DNA of 14,703 nt. It comes from Clostridiaceae bacterium (GTDB lineage Bacteria > Bacillota > Clostridia > Oscillospirales > Acutalibacteraceae). Both the position numbers and the translations under genes were made by a program. The notes under the pieces were generated by a model, which was not told where the DNA came from, did no database searches, and saw only the letters and a list, made by a program, of their open reading frames with translations. The stretch spans positions 1-14,703 of the forward strand of contig JAEDGK010000048.1 in assembly GCA_016297555.1 (NCBI GenBank). The letters run 5' to 3'. Positions 6,664 to 13,001 of this stretch are shown here, piece after piece (position 1 is the stretch's first letter; the number at the start of each line of letters is the position of its first letter).

Positions 6664-6731
6664 AGCCGGCAAGGCTGCTTGCGAAAGCAAGGCGGCTCAG
6701 ACGCATTGCGCTTCTTCTTGCGATCCCTCAA
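6613..6731 (+). ncRNA. Structured leader RNA: long helix closing two hairpins
   Basis: 6613-6638 pairs imperfectly with 6703-6731. The inner part is AGAAG-A-GCGATGC (6626-6638) against GCATTGC-G-CTTCT (6703-6715), 12 of 13 positions with one G-U. Pairing continues outward through 6622-6625/6716-6719 and TTGAG (6613-6617) with CTCAA (6727-6731). It encloses hairpin P2 (6639-6645 with 6653-6659) and hairpin P3 (AGCCG 6664-6668 with CGGCT 6693-6697, tip GCTTGC-GAAA-GCAAG). This forms a three-way junction whose linkers are ATAA (6660-6663) and CAGAC (6698-6702). I cannot match it to a riboswitch consensus that I know. Confidence 0.5.
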
Positions 6732-6871
6732 AATCGGGCACCGTCAGGGTGTCCCTTTTTGCTTTTTTAGGAGTAGTGCGCGTGATTTCTCTTTCTCTAA
6801 TCGGGCTGCTTGAGGCAGTCATTAACGGTTTTAAAATATCAGAGCGAAAGAGAACAGCGGGCGCTTTTTAA
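6635..6871 (+). CDS. Possible 78-residue small protein (doubtful)
   Basis: ATG at 6635 is preceded by GGAGAGGAGAAG, an excellent Shine-Dalgarno seven bases away. The product has four Cys in the first 30 residues and a hydrophobic stretch at about 41-65 (SLFAFLGVVRVISLSLIGLL), so it could be a small membrane protein. Against it: the frame runs straight through the long helix and two terminator-like hairpins, which explain the sequence better. I cannot rule out that its translation is the signal that controls those terminators. Confidence 0.25.
   Translation: MLVAFCAMNKAGKAACESKAAQTHCASSCDPSKSGTVRVSLFAFLGVVRVISLSLIGLLEAVINGFKISERKRTAGAF
6736..6768 (+). terminator. Leader terminator 1 (candidate attenuator)
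   Basis: GGGCACC (6736-6742) pairs with GGTG-T-CCC (6748-6755) with one bulged T and a GTCAG loop, followed by TTTTTGCTTTTTT. It lies 73 bases after the leader-frame stop and 212 bases before livK, so unless bypassed it would prevent liv transcription from the upstream promoter. Confidence 0.75.
6778..6869 (+). terminator. Second structured element ending in a U-run
   Basis: TTCTCTTTC-TCT (6787-6798) pairs with AGAGCGAAAGAGAA (6841-6854), leaving two bulged bases. GCGC (6778-6781) with GCGC (6861-6864) closes the base across an internal loop, and TTTTT follows directly (6865-6869). Inside is a hairpin GGCTGC-TTGAG-GCAGTC (6804-6820). It could be a further terminator or a second RNA domain. 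Confidence 0.5.
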
Positions 6872-6888
6872 TTATCAAAGGTGATATT

Positions 6889-6926
6889 AAGGCGGCTTCG
6901 TTCTTTCGGCGAGGCCGCCTTTATAT
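6889..6926 (+). terminator. Leader terminator 3, just before livK
   Basis: AAGGCGGCTTCG (6889-6900) pairs with CGAGGCCGCCTT (6910-6921) through 12 positions including one wobble, with loop TTCTTTCGG. The tail is TTATATATTAAT, moderate for termination. It lies 59 bases before the livK ATG. Confidence 0.65.
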
Positions 6927-6980
6927 ATTAATAAGTCCATAAATAGAAATGCCGAAAGGCAAAGGAAGGAAGAATTTACC

Positions 6981-8180
6981 ATGAAAAAGTTTTTGGCTCT
7001 CGTAATGGCAGCTCTTATGATGCTTACTCTGTTTGCTGCCTGCGGCGACAAAACAGAAGGTGACACAACAGCAGTTCCTACCGAAAACAATGCCGTAGCA
7101 GGAACCGCAAGCGGAACATTCAAAATCGGCGGCATCGGCCCCCTTACCGGCGGCGCAGCAACTTACGGCGTAGCTGTTAAGAACGGCGCTCAGATTGCTA
7201 TCGACGAGATTAACGCTCTCGGCGGCAGCGTAAAGTTTGAGATGCAGTTTGAAGACGATGAGCACGACGCTGAGAAATCAGTTAATGCTTACAACAAGCT
7301 CAAGGACTGGGGTATGCAGCTTCTCATCGGTTCCGTTACCACTACTCCCTGCATCGCAGTTGCTTCTGAAAGCTACAGCGACAGAATTTTTGAAATCACT
7401 CCGTCCGCATCTTCACTTGATGTTATCGACGGCAAAGACAATGTTTTCCAGGTTTGCTTCACCGACCCCAACCAGGGCGTAGCTTCCGCTGATTACATTG
7501 CAGACAATGCTCTTGCAACAAAGGTTGCCGTTATCTATAAGAACGACGACGCATATTCAACCGGCATTTACAATAAGTTTGCCGCTGAGGCTGCTGCAAA
7601 GGGTCTTGAGGTTGCTTATGTCGGCACATTCACAACAGATACCGAAAACGACTTCAGCGTTCAGCTCGGCAAGGCTAAGGAAGCAGGCGCAGACCTTCTT
7701 TTCCTGCCCATCTACTTCACTCCCGCTTCACTTATCCTCCAGCAGGCTAACGCAATGGGTTATGCTCCCAAGTTCTTCGGCGTTGACGGTATGGACGGTA
7801 TCCTTGGCATCAAGGGCTTTGATACCAAGCTTGCCGAGGGCGTTTATCTCCTTACTCCGTTCTCAGCGGACAGCACCGATGACGCTACCGTCAGCTTCGT
7901 AACAAAGTACAAGGAGCTCTATAACGAGATTCCCAATCAGTTTGCAGCTGACGCTTATGACGCTGTTTACACCATTTATGAAGCAATTCAGAAGGCAGGC
8001 GCAACAAGCGATATGAGCACTGAGGAGCTTTGCGACGCTCTTATCTCTGTTATGACTCAGATCGAGGTTAAGGGTCTTACCGGCACAATGAAATGGCAGG
8101 CAACCGGCGAAGTTTCAAAGGATCCCATGGCTGTTATCATTAAGGACGGCGTTTATGTAGGCGCAAAGAACGCTCAGTAA
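6981..8180 (+). CDS. livK: Branched-chain amino acid ABC transporter, substrate-binding lipoprotein
   Basis: This is the extracellular receptor that captures Leu/Ile/Val (or a related amino acid) and delivers it to LivHM. The protein has 399 residues. It starts with a signal peptide (MKKFLALVMAALMMLTLFAAC) ending in a lipobox at Cys21, then a Thr/Glu/Asn-rich linker. The Peripla_BP_6 type I fold follows from about residue 46 (TFKIGGIGPLTGGAATYG) to the end, including LIGSVTTTPCIAVA and EITPSASS, the region that contacts the ligand in LivJ/LivK. The Shine-Dalgarno GGAAGGA (6964-6970) is 10 bases from the ATG. It is the first gene of a livKHMGF operon, separated from livH by 165 bases with a strong hairpin. 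Codons are strongly biased, consistent with a highly expressed receptor. Substrate is inferred from operon context and family; amides or other amino acids are possible. Confidence 0.95.
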   Translation: MKKFLALVMAALMMLTLFAACGDKTEGDTTAVPTENNAVAGTASGTFKIGGIGPLTGGAATYGVAVKNGAQIAIDEINALGGSVKFEMQFEDDEHDAEKSVNAYNKLKDWGMQLLIGSVTTTPCIAVASESYSDRIFEITPSASSLDVIDGKDNVFQVCFTDPNQGVASADYIADNALATKVAVIYKNDDAYSTGIYNKFAAEAAAKGLEVAYVGTFTTDTENDFSVQLGKAKEAGADLLFLPIYFTPASLILQQANAMGYAPKFFGVDGMDGILGIKGFDTKLAEGVYLLTPFSADSTDDATVSFVTKYKELYNEIPNQFAADAYDAVYTIYEAIQKAGATSDMSTEELCDALISVMTQIEVKGLTGTMKWQATGEVSKDPMAVIIKDGVYVGAKNAQ

Positions 8181-8201
8181 GCGTTAATGTTTTAAAATCC
8201 A

Positions 8202-8243
8202 AGGAAGAAGGAGCCGTGCCTTTCGGTGCGGCGCCTTCTTCCT
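8202..8243 (+). terminator. Very stable livK-livH intergenic hairpin
   Basis: AGGAAGAAGG (8202-8211) pairs with CCTTCTTCCT (8234-8243), then one A-G mismatch, then GCCGTGCC (8213-8220) with GGTGCGGC (8225-8232) around a TTTC tetraloop. That is 18 pairs in 19 positions. The T-run (TTTTT) comes only about 8 bases later, so it is likely a partial terminator or a 3' barrier protecting livK mRNA. A weaker fold follows at about 8260-8319 (ATTCTG with CAGAAT closing a GC-rich hairpin). Confidence 0.75.
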
Positions 8244-8345
8244 GAAACTGTTTTTATTGTATTCTGCGGCGGAAAGGCTTTCGCCGTTTGTTTAATCGGC
8301 AGTTTTTCCGGCACAGAATAAAAAATCCAAACTGAGGTGTGATAA

Positions 8346-9227
8346 ATGAGCTTTTTATCCTATCTGATTAACGGCATCAGCTTGGGAAGCGTATATGCGA
8401 TAATCGCTTTGGGCTATACAATGGTTTACGGCATTGCAAAAATGCTTAACTTTGCCCACGGCGATGTCATTATGGTTGGCGCTTATATTTCATATTGCGT
8501 TACAGAGTATCTCGGGCTTTCACCGATTGTTTCCGTTATTGCCGCCATGGTTGTGTGCACGGTTCTCGGAATTTTGATTGAGCGTTTTGCATATAAACCT
8601 CTGCGCTCGGCAACATCGCTTGCCGTTCTGATAACGGCTATCGGCGTGAGCTATCTTCTCCAGAATACGGCTCTGCTTATCTGGGGCTCAACGCCCAAGT
8701 CCTTCAGCTCAATAGTTTCCGCCGAGCCCATAAGGCTCTTTGACGGCAGGCTGACTATTTCCGCTGAGGCTGTTGTAACCATTGCCGCCTGCATTATTAT
8801 CATGGTTGCGCTTACTCTCTTTACAAGCAAAACCAAGATGGGCAAGGCGATGAGAGCTGTTTCCGAGGATAAGGGCGCGGCTCAGCTTATGGGCATCAAT
8901 GTTAATGTTACAATTTCTCTGACATTCGCAATCGGTTCTGCTCTTGCTGCCATTGCAGGTGTTCTGCTCTGCTCAATGTATCCCAATCTTCTGCCCACAG
9001 TCGGCGCAATGCCCGGCATAAAGGCGTTCACTGCGGCTGTTTTCGGCGGCATCGGCTCAATTCCGGGAGCAATGCTCGGCGGAATATTGCTCGGTATAAT
9101 CGAGATTTTTGCAAAGGCATATGTTTCAACCCAGCTTGCAAATGCCATTGTTTTTGCCGTTCTTATCATTGTTCTGCTTGTTAAGCCCGCAGGCTTGCTC
9201 GGCAAGCAGATAAAAGAGAAAGTTTGA
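8346..9227 (+). CDS. livH: Branched-chain amino acid ABC transporter permease LivH
   Basis: One of the two membrane subunits forming the translocation channel. The protein has 293 residues, the usual family length. The opening NGISLGSVYAIIALGYTMVYGIAKMLNFAHGD is the LivH signature, in which NFAHGD is almost invariant. About eight hydrophobic segments follow. The EAA-like cytoplasmic loop TKMGKAMRAVSEDKGAAQLMGIN, where the ATPase docks, is present, and AFTAAVFGGIGSIPGAMLGG lies near the C-terminus. The Shine-Dalgarno GAGGTG (8334-8339) lies six bases before the ATG. The gene ends 10 bases before livM. Confidence 0.97.
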   Translation: MSFLSYLINGISLGSVYAIIALGYTMVYGIAKMLNFAHGDVIMVGAYISYCVTEYLGLSPIVSVIAAMVVCTVLGILIERFAYKPLRSATSLAVLITAIGVSYLLQNTALLIWGSTPKSFSSIVSAEPIRLFDGRLTISAEAVVTIAACIIIMVALTLFTSKTKMGKAMRAVSEDKGAAQLMGINVNVTISLTFAIGSALAAIAGVLLCSMYPNLLPTVGAMPGIKAFTAAVFGGIGSIPGAMLGGILLGIIEIFAKAYVSTQLANAIVFAVLIIVLLVKPAGLLGKQIKEKV

Positions 9228-9237
9228 GGTGGAGCAT

Positions 9238-10305
9238 ATGAAAAAGTTAAACAAGCTTACCAAAAACAGCTTTCTTTCCTACGGCGTTGTAATTGCATTT
9301 TATATCATAATGCAAATCCTTGTCGCAGGCGGCGGAATTTCAAATTCACTTAAAGGTCAGCTTATTCCCATCTGCGTTTACATCATAATGGCGGTTTCGC
9401 TTAACCTCACCGTCGGCATTCTCGGCGAGCTGAGCCTTGGTCATGCCGGCTTTATGAGCGTGGGCGCTTTCGCGGGCGTTATCGCTTCAACCTCACTCAA
9501 ATTCAGCGGAGTTGAATCCGAGATAGTCAGAATGATTGTTGCCGTTGTTATCGGCGCAATAATTGCGGCAATTTTCGGCGTTATCATCGGCGTGCCCGTT
9601 CTTCGCCTTAAAGGCGACTATCTTGCCATTGTTACTCTTGCATTCGGCGAAATAATCAAAGACATTCTCAACTGCCTGTATATCGGCATTGACTCAAAAG
9701 GGCTTCACATCACCACCGATACAGCCAAGCTTTCGCTTGCCGACGGCGGCAAGGTGATTGTCAACGGCCCGATGGGTGCAACGGGAGTCAACAAAATATC
9801 CACCTTTACTGCGGGTATAATCCTTGTTCTGATTACTCTTTTCGTTGTTTACAACCTCACCAATTCAAGGGCGGGCAGAGCGATAATGTCAATCAGAGAC
9901 AACAGAATAGCCGCAGAATCCGTGGGAATAAATATAACTAAGTATAAGCTTATGGCGTTTGTTACCTCGGCGGCTCTTGCGGGCTGTGCAGGCGTTCTTT
10001 TCGGCCTTAACTATTCAACGGTTGTTGCGTCGAAATTCAACTTCAACACTTCAATTCTCGTTCTTGTTTTTGTCGTTCTCGGCGGTATGGGCAATATGTT
10101 CGGTTCGGTAGTCGTTGCCGCAATGCTCACCGTTCTTCCCGAAATGCTCAGAGAATTCGGAGATTACAGAATGCTTGCCTATGCAATAGTTCTTATCCTT
10201 GTTATGATTATCACAAATAATGACACCATTAAGTCCTACGGCGACATTATCAAAGCCAAACTCGGACTTTCGAAAGAAAAAGGAAAGGGGGCAAAGGCGA
10301 AATGA
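9238..10305 (+). CDS. livM: Branched-chain amino acid ABC transporter permease LivM
   Basis: The second membrane subunit, pairing with LivH. The frame also contains GTG at 9229, but GAGGTGG (9226-9232), the only Shine-Dalgarno, overlaps that codon and sits five bases from the ATG at 9238, so I take 9238 (355 residues). Family features are: NLTVGILGELSLGHAGFMSVGAF near the start, VPVLRLKGDYLAIVTLAFGEI in the middle, SRAGRAIMSIRDNRIAAESVGIN as the ATPase-coupling loop, and VVLGGMGNMFGSVVVA near the end. A lysine-rich tail follows (KEKGKGAKAK). The stop overlaps the livG start (ATGA), so translation is probably coupled. Confidence 0.96.
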   Translation: MKKLNKLTKNSFLSYGVVIAFYIIMQILVAGGGISNSLKGQLIPICVYIIMAVSLNLTVGILGELSLGHAGFMSVGAFAGVIASTSLKFSGVESEIVRMIVAVVIGAIIAAIFGVIIGVPVLRLKGDYLAIVTLAFGEIIKDILNCLYIGIDSKGLHITTDTAKLSLADGGKVIVNGPMGATGVNKISTFTAGIILVLITLFVVYNLTNSRAGRAIMSIRDNRIAAESVGINITKYKLMAFVTSAALAGCAGVLFGLNYSTVVASKFNFNTSILVLVFVVLGGMGNMFGSVVVAAMLTVLPEMLREFGDYRMLAYAIVLILVMIITNNDTIKSYGDIIKAKLGLSKEKGKGAKAK

Positions 10306-11135
10306 GCAAGATGGTACCTGTTCCCCACGATTCGATAGTCCCCGAGAGAGATGTTGATAAGCTTCCCGTTCTTGAAGCAAGGCATCTCGGCATAGAATTC
10401 GGCGGACTTAAAGCCGTTGACGATTTTAACCTGACAATCGGCAAAACAGAGATAGCAGGTCTTATCGGCCCCAACGGCGCAGGCAAAACAACCGTTTTCA
10501 ATCTTTTGACCAAGGTTTATCAGCCCACTCACGGCACGATTTTGCTTGACGGAAAAGACACGCACGGTATGAATACCGTTCAGGTCAACAAGGCAGGCAT
10601 AGCCAGAACTTTCCAGAATATCCGCCTTTTCGGCAACCTTACGGTTGAGGATAATGTAAAAATCGGTCTGCACAATCAGGTCAAATACGGAATGTTCAGC
10701 GGCATAATGAGAATGCCGAATTATTGGAAAAAGGAAAAAGAATTCCACAACAGAGCAATGGAATTGCTCGATATATTTGATATGCAGGATATGGCGGGAG
10801 CTCAGGCAGGTTCGCTGCCTTACGGCGCACAAAGACGCCTTGAAATTGTCAGAGCGCTTGCCACCAATCCGAAGCTGCTGCTGCTTGACGAGCCTGCCGC
10901 AGGTATGAATCCCTCTGAAACAGCCGAGCTGATGAATAATATCCGAAAAATAAGGGATACTTTTAAAATCGCGGTTTTGCTTATCGAGCATGATATGAAT
11001 CTTGTTATGGGCGTATGTGAGGGAATATGCGTTCTTAACTTCGGAAAAATAATCGCAAAGGGAACTCCCGAGGAGATACAGACGAATCCTGCGGTTATTG
11101 AGGCTTATCTCGGCAAGAAAAAGGAGGCGGAATAA
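10302..11135 (+). CDS. livG: Branched-chain amino acid ABC transporter ATPase LivG
   Basis: One of two cytosolic ATPases driving LivHM. The protein has 277 residues, slightly longer than usual because about 22 residues precede the conserved start (VLEARHLGIEFGG). Motifs: Walker A GPNGAGKTT (56-64), Q-loop TFQNIRLF (Gln105), signature SLPYGAQRRLEIVRAL (171-186, the LivG-type LPYG-x-QRR form), Walker B LLLLDEP (192-198) and switch His230. The C-terminus VIEAYLG is typical of the LivG subfamily (BCA_ABC_TP_C). It overlaps livM by four bases, and livF starts at the base after its stop. Confidence 0.97.
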   Translation: MSKMVPVPHDSIVPERDVDKLPVLEARHLGIEFGGLKAVDDFNLTIGKTEIAGLIGPNGAGKTTVFNLLTKVYQPTHGTILLDGKDTHGMNTVQVNKAGIARTFQNIRLFGNLTVEDNVKIGLHNQVKYGMFSGIMRMPNYWKKEKEFHNRAMELLDIFDMQDMAGAQAGSLPYGAQRRLEIVRALATNPKLLLLDEPAAGMNPSETAELMNNIRKIRDTFKIAVLLIEHDMNLVMGVCEGICVLNFGKIIAKGTPEEIQTNPAVIEAYLGKKKEAE

Positions 11136-11837
11136 ATGCTCAGAGTTGACGATATTAATGTTTACTATGGCAGTATTCACGCCATAAAGGGAATTTCTTT
11201 CGAGGTTAAGCAGGGAGAAATCGTAACCCTTATCGGCGCTAACGGCGCAGGCAAGAGCACCATTCTTAAAACCGTTTCGGGTCTTCTGCGTTCAAAAACA
11301 GGCTCAATCAACTTTTTGGATAAAAACATTTCAAGCGTTGCTCCGCATAAAATAGTAAAGCAGGGTCTTGCTCATGTTCCGGAGGGAAGAAGAATTTTTC
11401 TCCAGATGAGCGTTGAGGAAAACCTTGAAATGGGTGCTTTTACTCAGGGCGGCAAGGGTGTTGACGAGGATCTGGAGCGCGTCTACGAGCAGTTCCCGAG
11501 GCTGAAAGAGCGCCGCAAGCAAACGGCGGGCACTCTTTCGGGCGGCGAGCAGCAGATGCTTGCAATGGGCAGAGCTCTTATGAGCCGCCCCAAGCTTCTG
11601 ATGCTTGACGAGCCTTCAATGGGTCTTGCTCCGATACTTGTTGAGCAGATTTTTGAGATAATCAAGTCGCTCCACGATGCGGGCACAACGATACTTCTCG
11701 TTGAGCAGAACGCTCAGATGGCGCTCTCCGTTGCCGACAGAGCCTATGTTCTTGAAACGGGCACAATAACCCTCTCAGGCACAGGGGAAGAACTTATCCG
11801 CAGCGATGAGATAAGAAAGGCTTATCTTGGCGGATAA
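11136..11837 (+). CDS. livF: Branched-chain amino acid ABC transporter ATPase LivF
   Basis: The second ATPase, forming a heterodimer with LivG. The 233 residues match the family length. It has the LivF opening YYGSIHAIKGISFEV, Walker A GANGAGKST, VPEGRRIF, the signature LSGGEQQMLAMGRAL, Walker B LLMLDEPSMGLAP and switch His/Gln region LLVEQNAQMAL, and ends IRKAYLGG. Its ATG follows the livG TAA directly. AAGGAGG (11121-11127), eight bases upstream, is inside livG. It is the last gene of the operon; I see no strong terminator after it. Confidence 0.97.
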   Translation: MLRVDDINVYYGSIHAIKGISFEVKQGEIVTLIGANGAGKSTILKTVSGLLRSKTGSINFLDKNISSVAPHKIVKQGLAHVPEGRRIFLQMSVEENLEMGAFTQGGKGVDEDLERVYEQFPRLKERRKQTAGTLSGGEQQMLAMGRALMSRPKLLMLDEPSMGLAPILVEQIFEIIKSLHDAGTTILLVEQNAQMALSVADRAYVLETGTITLSGTGEELIRSDEIRKAYLGG

Positions 11838-11994
11838 TGTAAAATCAGCAAAAAATTATTAAAATTCTGTCTATGTATCACAAAAATAAGCTTTGCAGTT
11901 CGTCATTTTCAACAAAACAAAATTTTATGATTGCCCCTACTTTGGCCGACAAGCCGAATTATTCAAACGGGGGTCAAAACTATGTTCAAAATTG
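11838..11994. other. Non-coding spacer between livF and the ptsH promoter
   Basis: About 157 A/T-rich bases without a convincing reading frame. Only a weak hairpin (TTGGC with GCCGA, about 11942-11960) is visible, and no U-tailed terminator follows livF. The end of the liv transcript cannot be placed from sequence. Confidence 0.5.
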
Positions 11995-12022
11995 TTGACG
12001 AAGCGAAGATTTATGATATAAT
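11995..12022 (+). promoter_or_regulatory. Extended -10 promoter of ptsH
   Basis: TTGACG (11995-12000), a 16-base spacer and TATAAT (12017-12022) preceded by TGA, giving an extended TGnTATAAT -10. This is among the strongest promoters in the window and fits an abundant protein. Confidence 0.88.
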
Positions 12023-12068
12023 ATGTAGTATACGAATAAGAAAATTTTCAGCTTGGGAGATATAGATT

Positions 12069-12332
12069 ATGTATGTCAAAGATGTAACAGTTCAGAATCA
12101 GGTTGGTCTTCATGCTCGCCCTGCGACATTCTTCATTCAGAAGGCCAATGAATTCAAATCTTCAATCTGGGTTGAGAAAGAGGAGCGCAGAGTTAACGCT
12201 AAGAGCCTCCTCGGTGTGCTTTCTCTCGGCATTATGGGCGGCACCAACATCCGCATAATTGCCGGCGGTCCCGATGAGGAGCAGGCTGTTGACGAGCTTG
12301 TTAAGCTTGTTGATTCAGGCTTTGCAGAGTAA
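12069..12332 (+). CDS. ptsH: Phosphocarrier protein HPr
   Basis: HPr passes phosphate from enzyme I to the sugar-specific EIIA proteins of the PTS and, when phosphorylated on Ser46, acts as CcpA co-repressor in Firmicutes. The 87 residues match the family length. The active site GLHARPA gives His15 and Arg17, and VNAKSLLGVLSLG gives Ser46, the HPr kinase/phosphorylase target. The presence of His15 excludes Crh. The Shine-Dalgarno GGGAG (12055-12059) is nine bases from the ATG. The gene is monocistronic between its own promoter and terminator, with no enzyme I (ptsI) beside it, a layout seen in other Clostridia. Confidence 0.95.
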   Translation: MYVKDVTVQNQVGLHARPATFFIQKANEFKSSIWVEKEERRVNAKSLLGVLSLGIMGGTNIRIIAGGPDEEQAVDELVKLVDSGFAE

Positions 12333-12345
12333 TTAACAACAAATA

Positions 12346-12386
12346 ACGCAAGAGCCGACCGAGATTTTCGGTCGGCTCTTTTGCGT
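12346..12386. terminator. Bidirectional terminator between ptsH and the kinase gene
   Basis: AAGAGCCGACCGA (12350-12362) pairs perfectly with TCGGTCGGCTCTT (12368-12380), 13 pairs with a five-base loop, flanked by ACGC/GCGT. A TTTT tail (12379-12382) serves ptsH. The minus strand reads TTGCGTTATTTG, a weaker tail for the convergent kinase gene. Confidence 0.92.
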
Positions 12387-12390
12387 ATCT

Positions 12391-12951
12391 TTATTCTGCG
12401 CTAATAATCAAATCGCATTTATCTCTGATTTTCAGGCGGTCAAAATATTCATTTTCAAGCGGTATCCATTTGCTTACAAAGGCTTCAAGAGCTTGTGCGC
12501 CGTTTCGCTTGATAATTCTTTGAAGCTGCGCTTCGCCTGAGATTTCAAGAAAAATTTTCAGGTCATATATGTCGGGTATTGCGGGATGAAGTGAATATGC
12601 ACCCTCAATTATAAGCGGAGTGCCGCAGGCTATGGCTTTTCGGCGGGTTATCCTCCCGTGCGAGCAGTCAAAAACACCGTAATCAAACGGCTTGCCGCTT
12701 TTTATTCCTGCGATTACCTCAGTAATGAATCGCTCATAATGAATGTTTCCGCCCGGCTCTGAGAGCCGCTGAGGGCTTCTCATTTCGGGCGGAAGGAAGA
12801 AATCGTCGGTGTGGATAACCTGCGCGTTAAAACGCTCCGAAAGCGTTTCTGAGAGCGTTGTTTTGCCCGAGGCACAGTTGCCGTCGATTGCGATTATCGC
12901 ATAAGGATTTTTTCTCAGCAGAGCTTCTGCCGCCTCTGTTGCTTCTCTCAT
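12391..12951 (-). CDS. P-loop kinase of the uridine kinase type
   Basis: A 186-residue cytosolic nucleotide-dependent kinase. Walker A is GNCASGKTT (24-32), followed by HTDDFFLPP (47-55), which resembles the substrate-side Asp motif of uridine kinase (DDFY). EGAYSLHP (117-124) resembles the EG(I/V)-x-L motif, and the lid region is QRIIKRNG (144-151). The protein is shorter than uridine kinase (Udk, about 210 residues) and lacks its usual C-terminus, so the substrate could be a nucleoside, pantothenate-like or other small molecule. The Shine-Dalgarno AGGTGA on the minus strand (12963-12958) is six bases before the ATG. It lies downstream of the symporter gene, but a terminator stands directly before its ribosome binding site. 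Family is fairly sure; the reaction is not. Confidence 0.85.
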   Translation of the reverse strand: MREATEAAEALLRKNPYAIIAIDGNCASGKTTLSETLSERFNAQVIHTDDFFLPPEMRSPQRLSEPGGNIHYERFITEVIAGIKSGKPFDYGVFDCSHGRITRRKAIACGTPLIIEGAYSLHPAIPDIYDLKIFLEISGEAQLQRIIKRNGAQALEAFVSKWIPLENEYFDRLKIRDKCDLIISAE

Positions 12952-12966
12952 AATAAATCACCTGCG

Positions 12967-12992
12967 AAAAAGCCCCGACAAAAAGTCGGGGC
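12967..12992 (-). terminator. Terminator of the symporter gene
   Basis: On the minus strand GCCCCGAC pairs perfectly with GTCGGGGC (12992-12972) around a TTTTT loop, followed by TTTTT (12971-12967). It lies nine bases after the symporter stop, and its U-tail ends three bases before the kinase Shine-Dalgarno. Confidence 0.92.
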
Positions 12993-13001
12993 GTAATTTC
13001 T

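Larger units (their letters stand above)
6431..6980 (+). other. Long untranslated leader region of the liv operon
   Basis: About 550 bases without a confident protein gene. 6431-6546 holds nothing I recognise. From 6547 there are, in order, a promoter, a Leu/Val-rich short reading frame, a large imperfect helix, and three terminator-like hairpins (listed separately). The small hairpin GCC-GAAA-GGC (6951-6960) and the livK Shine-Dalgarno (6964-6970) complete it. The spacing suggests a leader of about 400 nt regulated by premature termination. Confidence 0.6.

Noticed and set aside
6582..6768. 6S RNA as an explanation of the leader element
   Set aside because: The length (about 187 nt) fits, but the 5' and 3' ends do not pair to form the closing stem and there is no central bubble of the 6S type; two hairpins inside a junction are seen instead.
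6582..6980. T-box or known amino-acid riboswitch before livK
   Set aside because: The T-box sequence (AGGGTGGnACCGCG) is absent; GGGCACC...GGGTGTCCC is only superficially similar and is the terminator stem. Lysine and glycine riboswitch core sequences are not visible.
10236..11180. 314-residue reading frame antisense to livG
   Set aside because: It mirrors livG and the end of livM, which are unmistakable. No Shine-Dalgarno or protein family is recognisable; long antisense frames are expected opposite genes with this codon bias.
12069..12332. Crh rather than HPr
   Set aside because: Crh lacks the active-site His15; this protein has the GLHARPA motif with His15.
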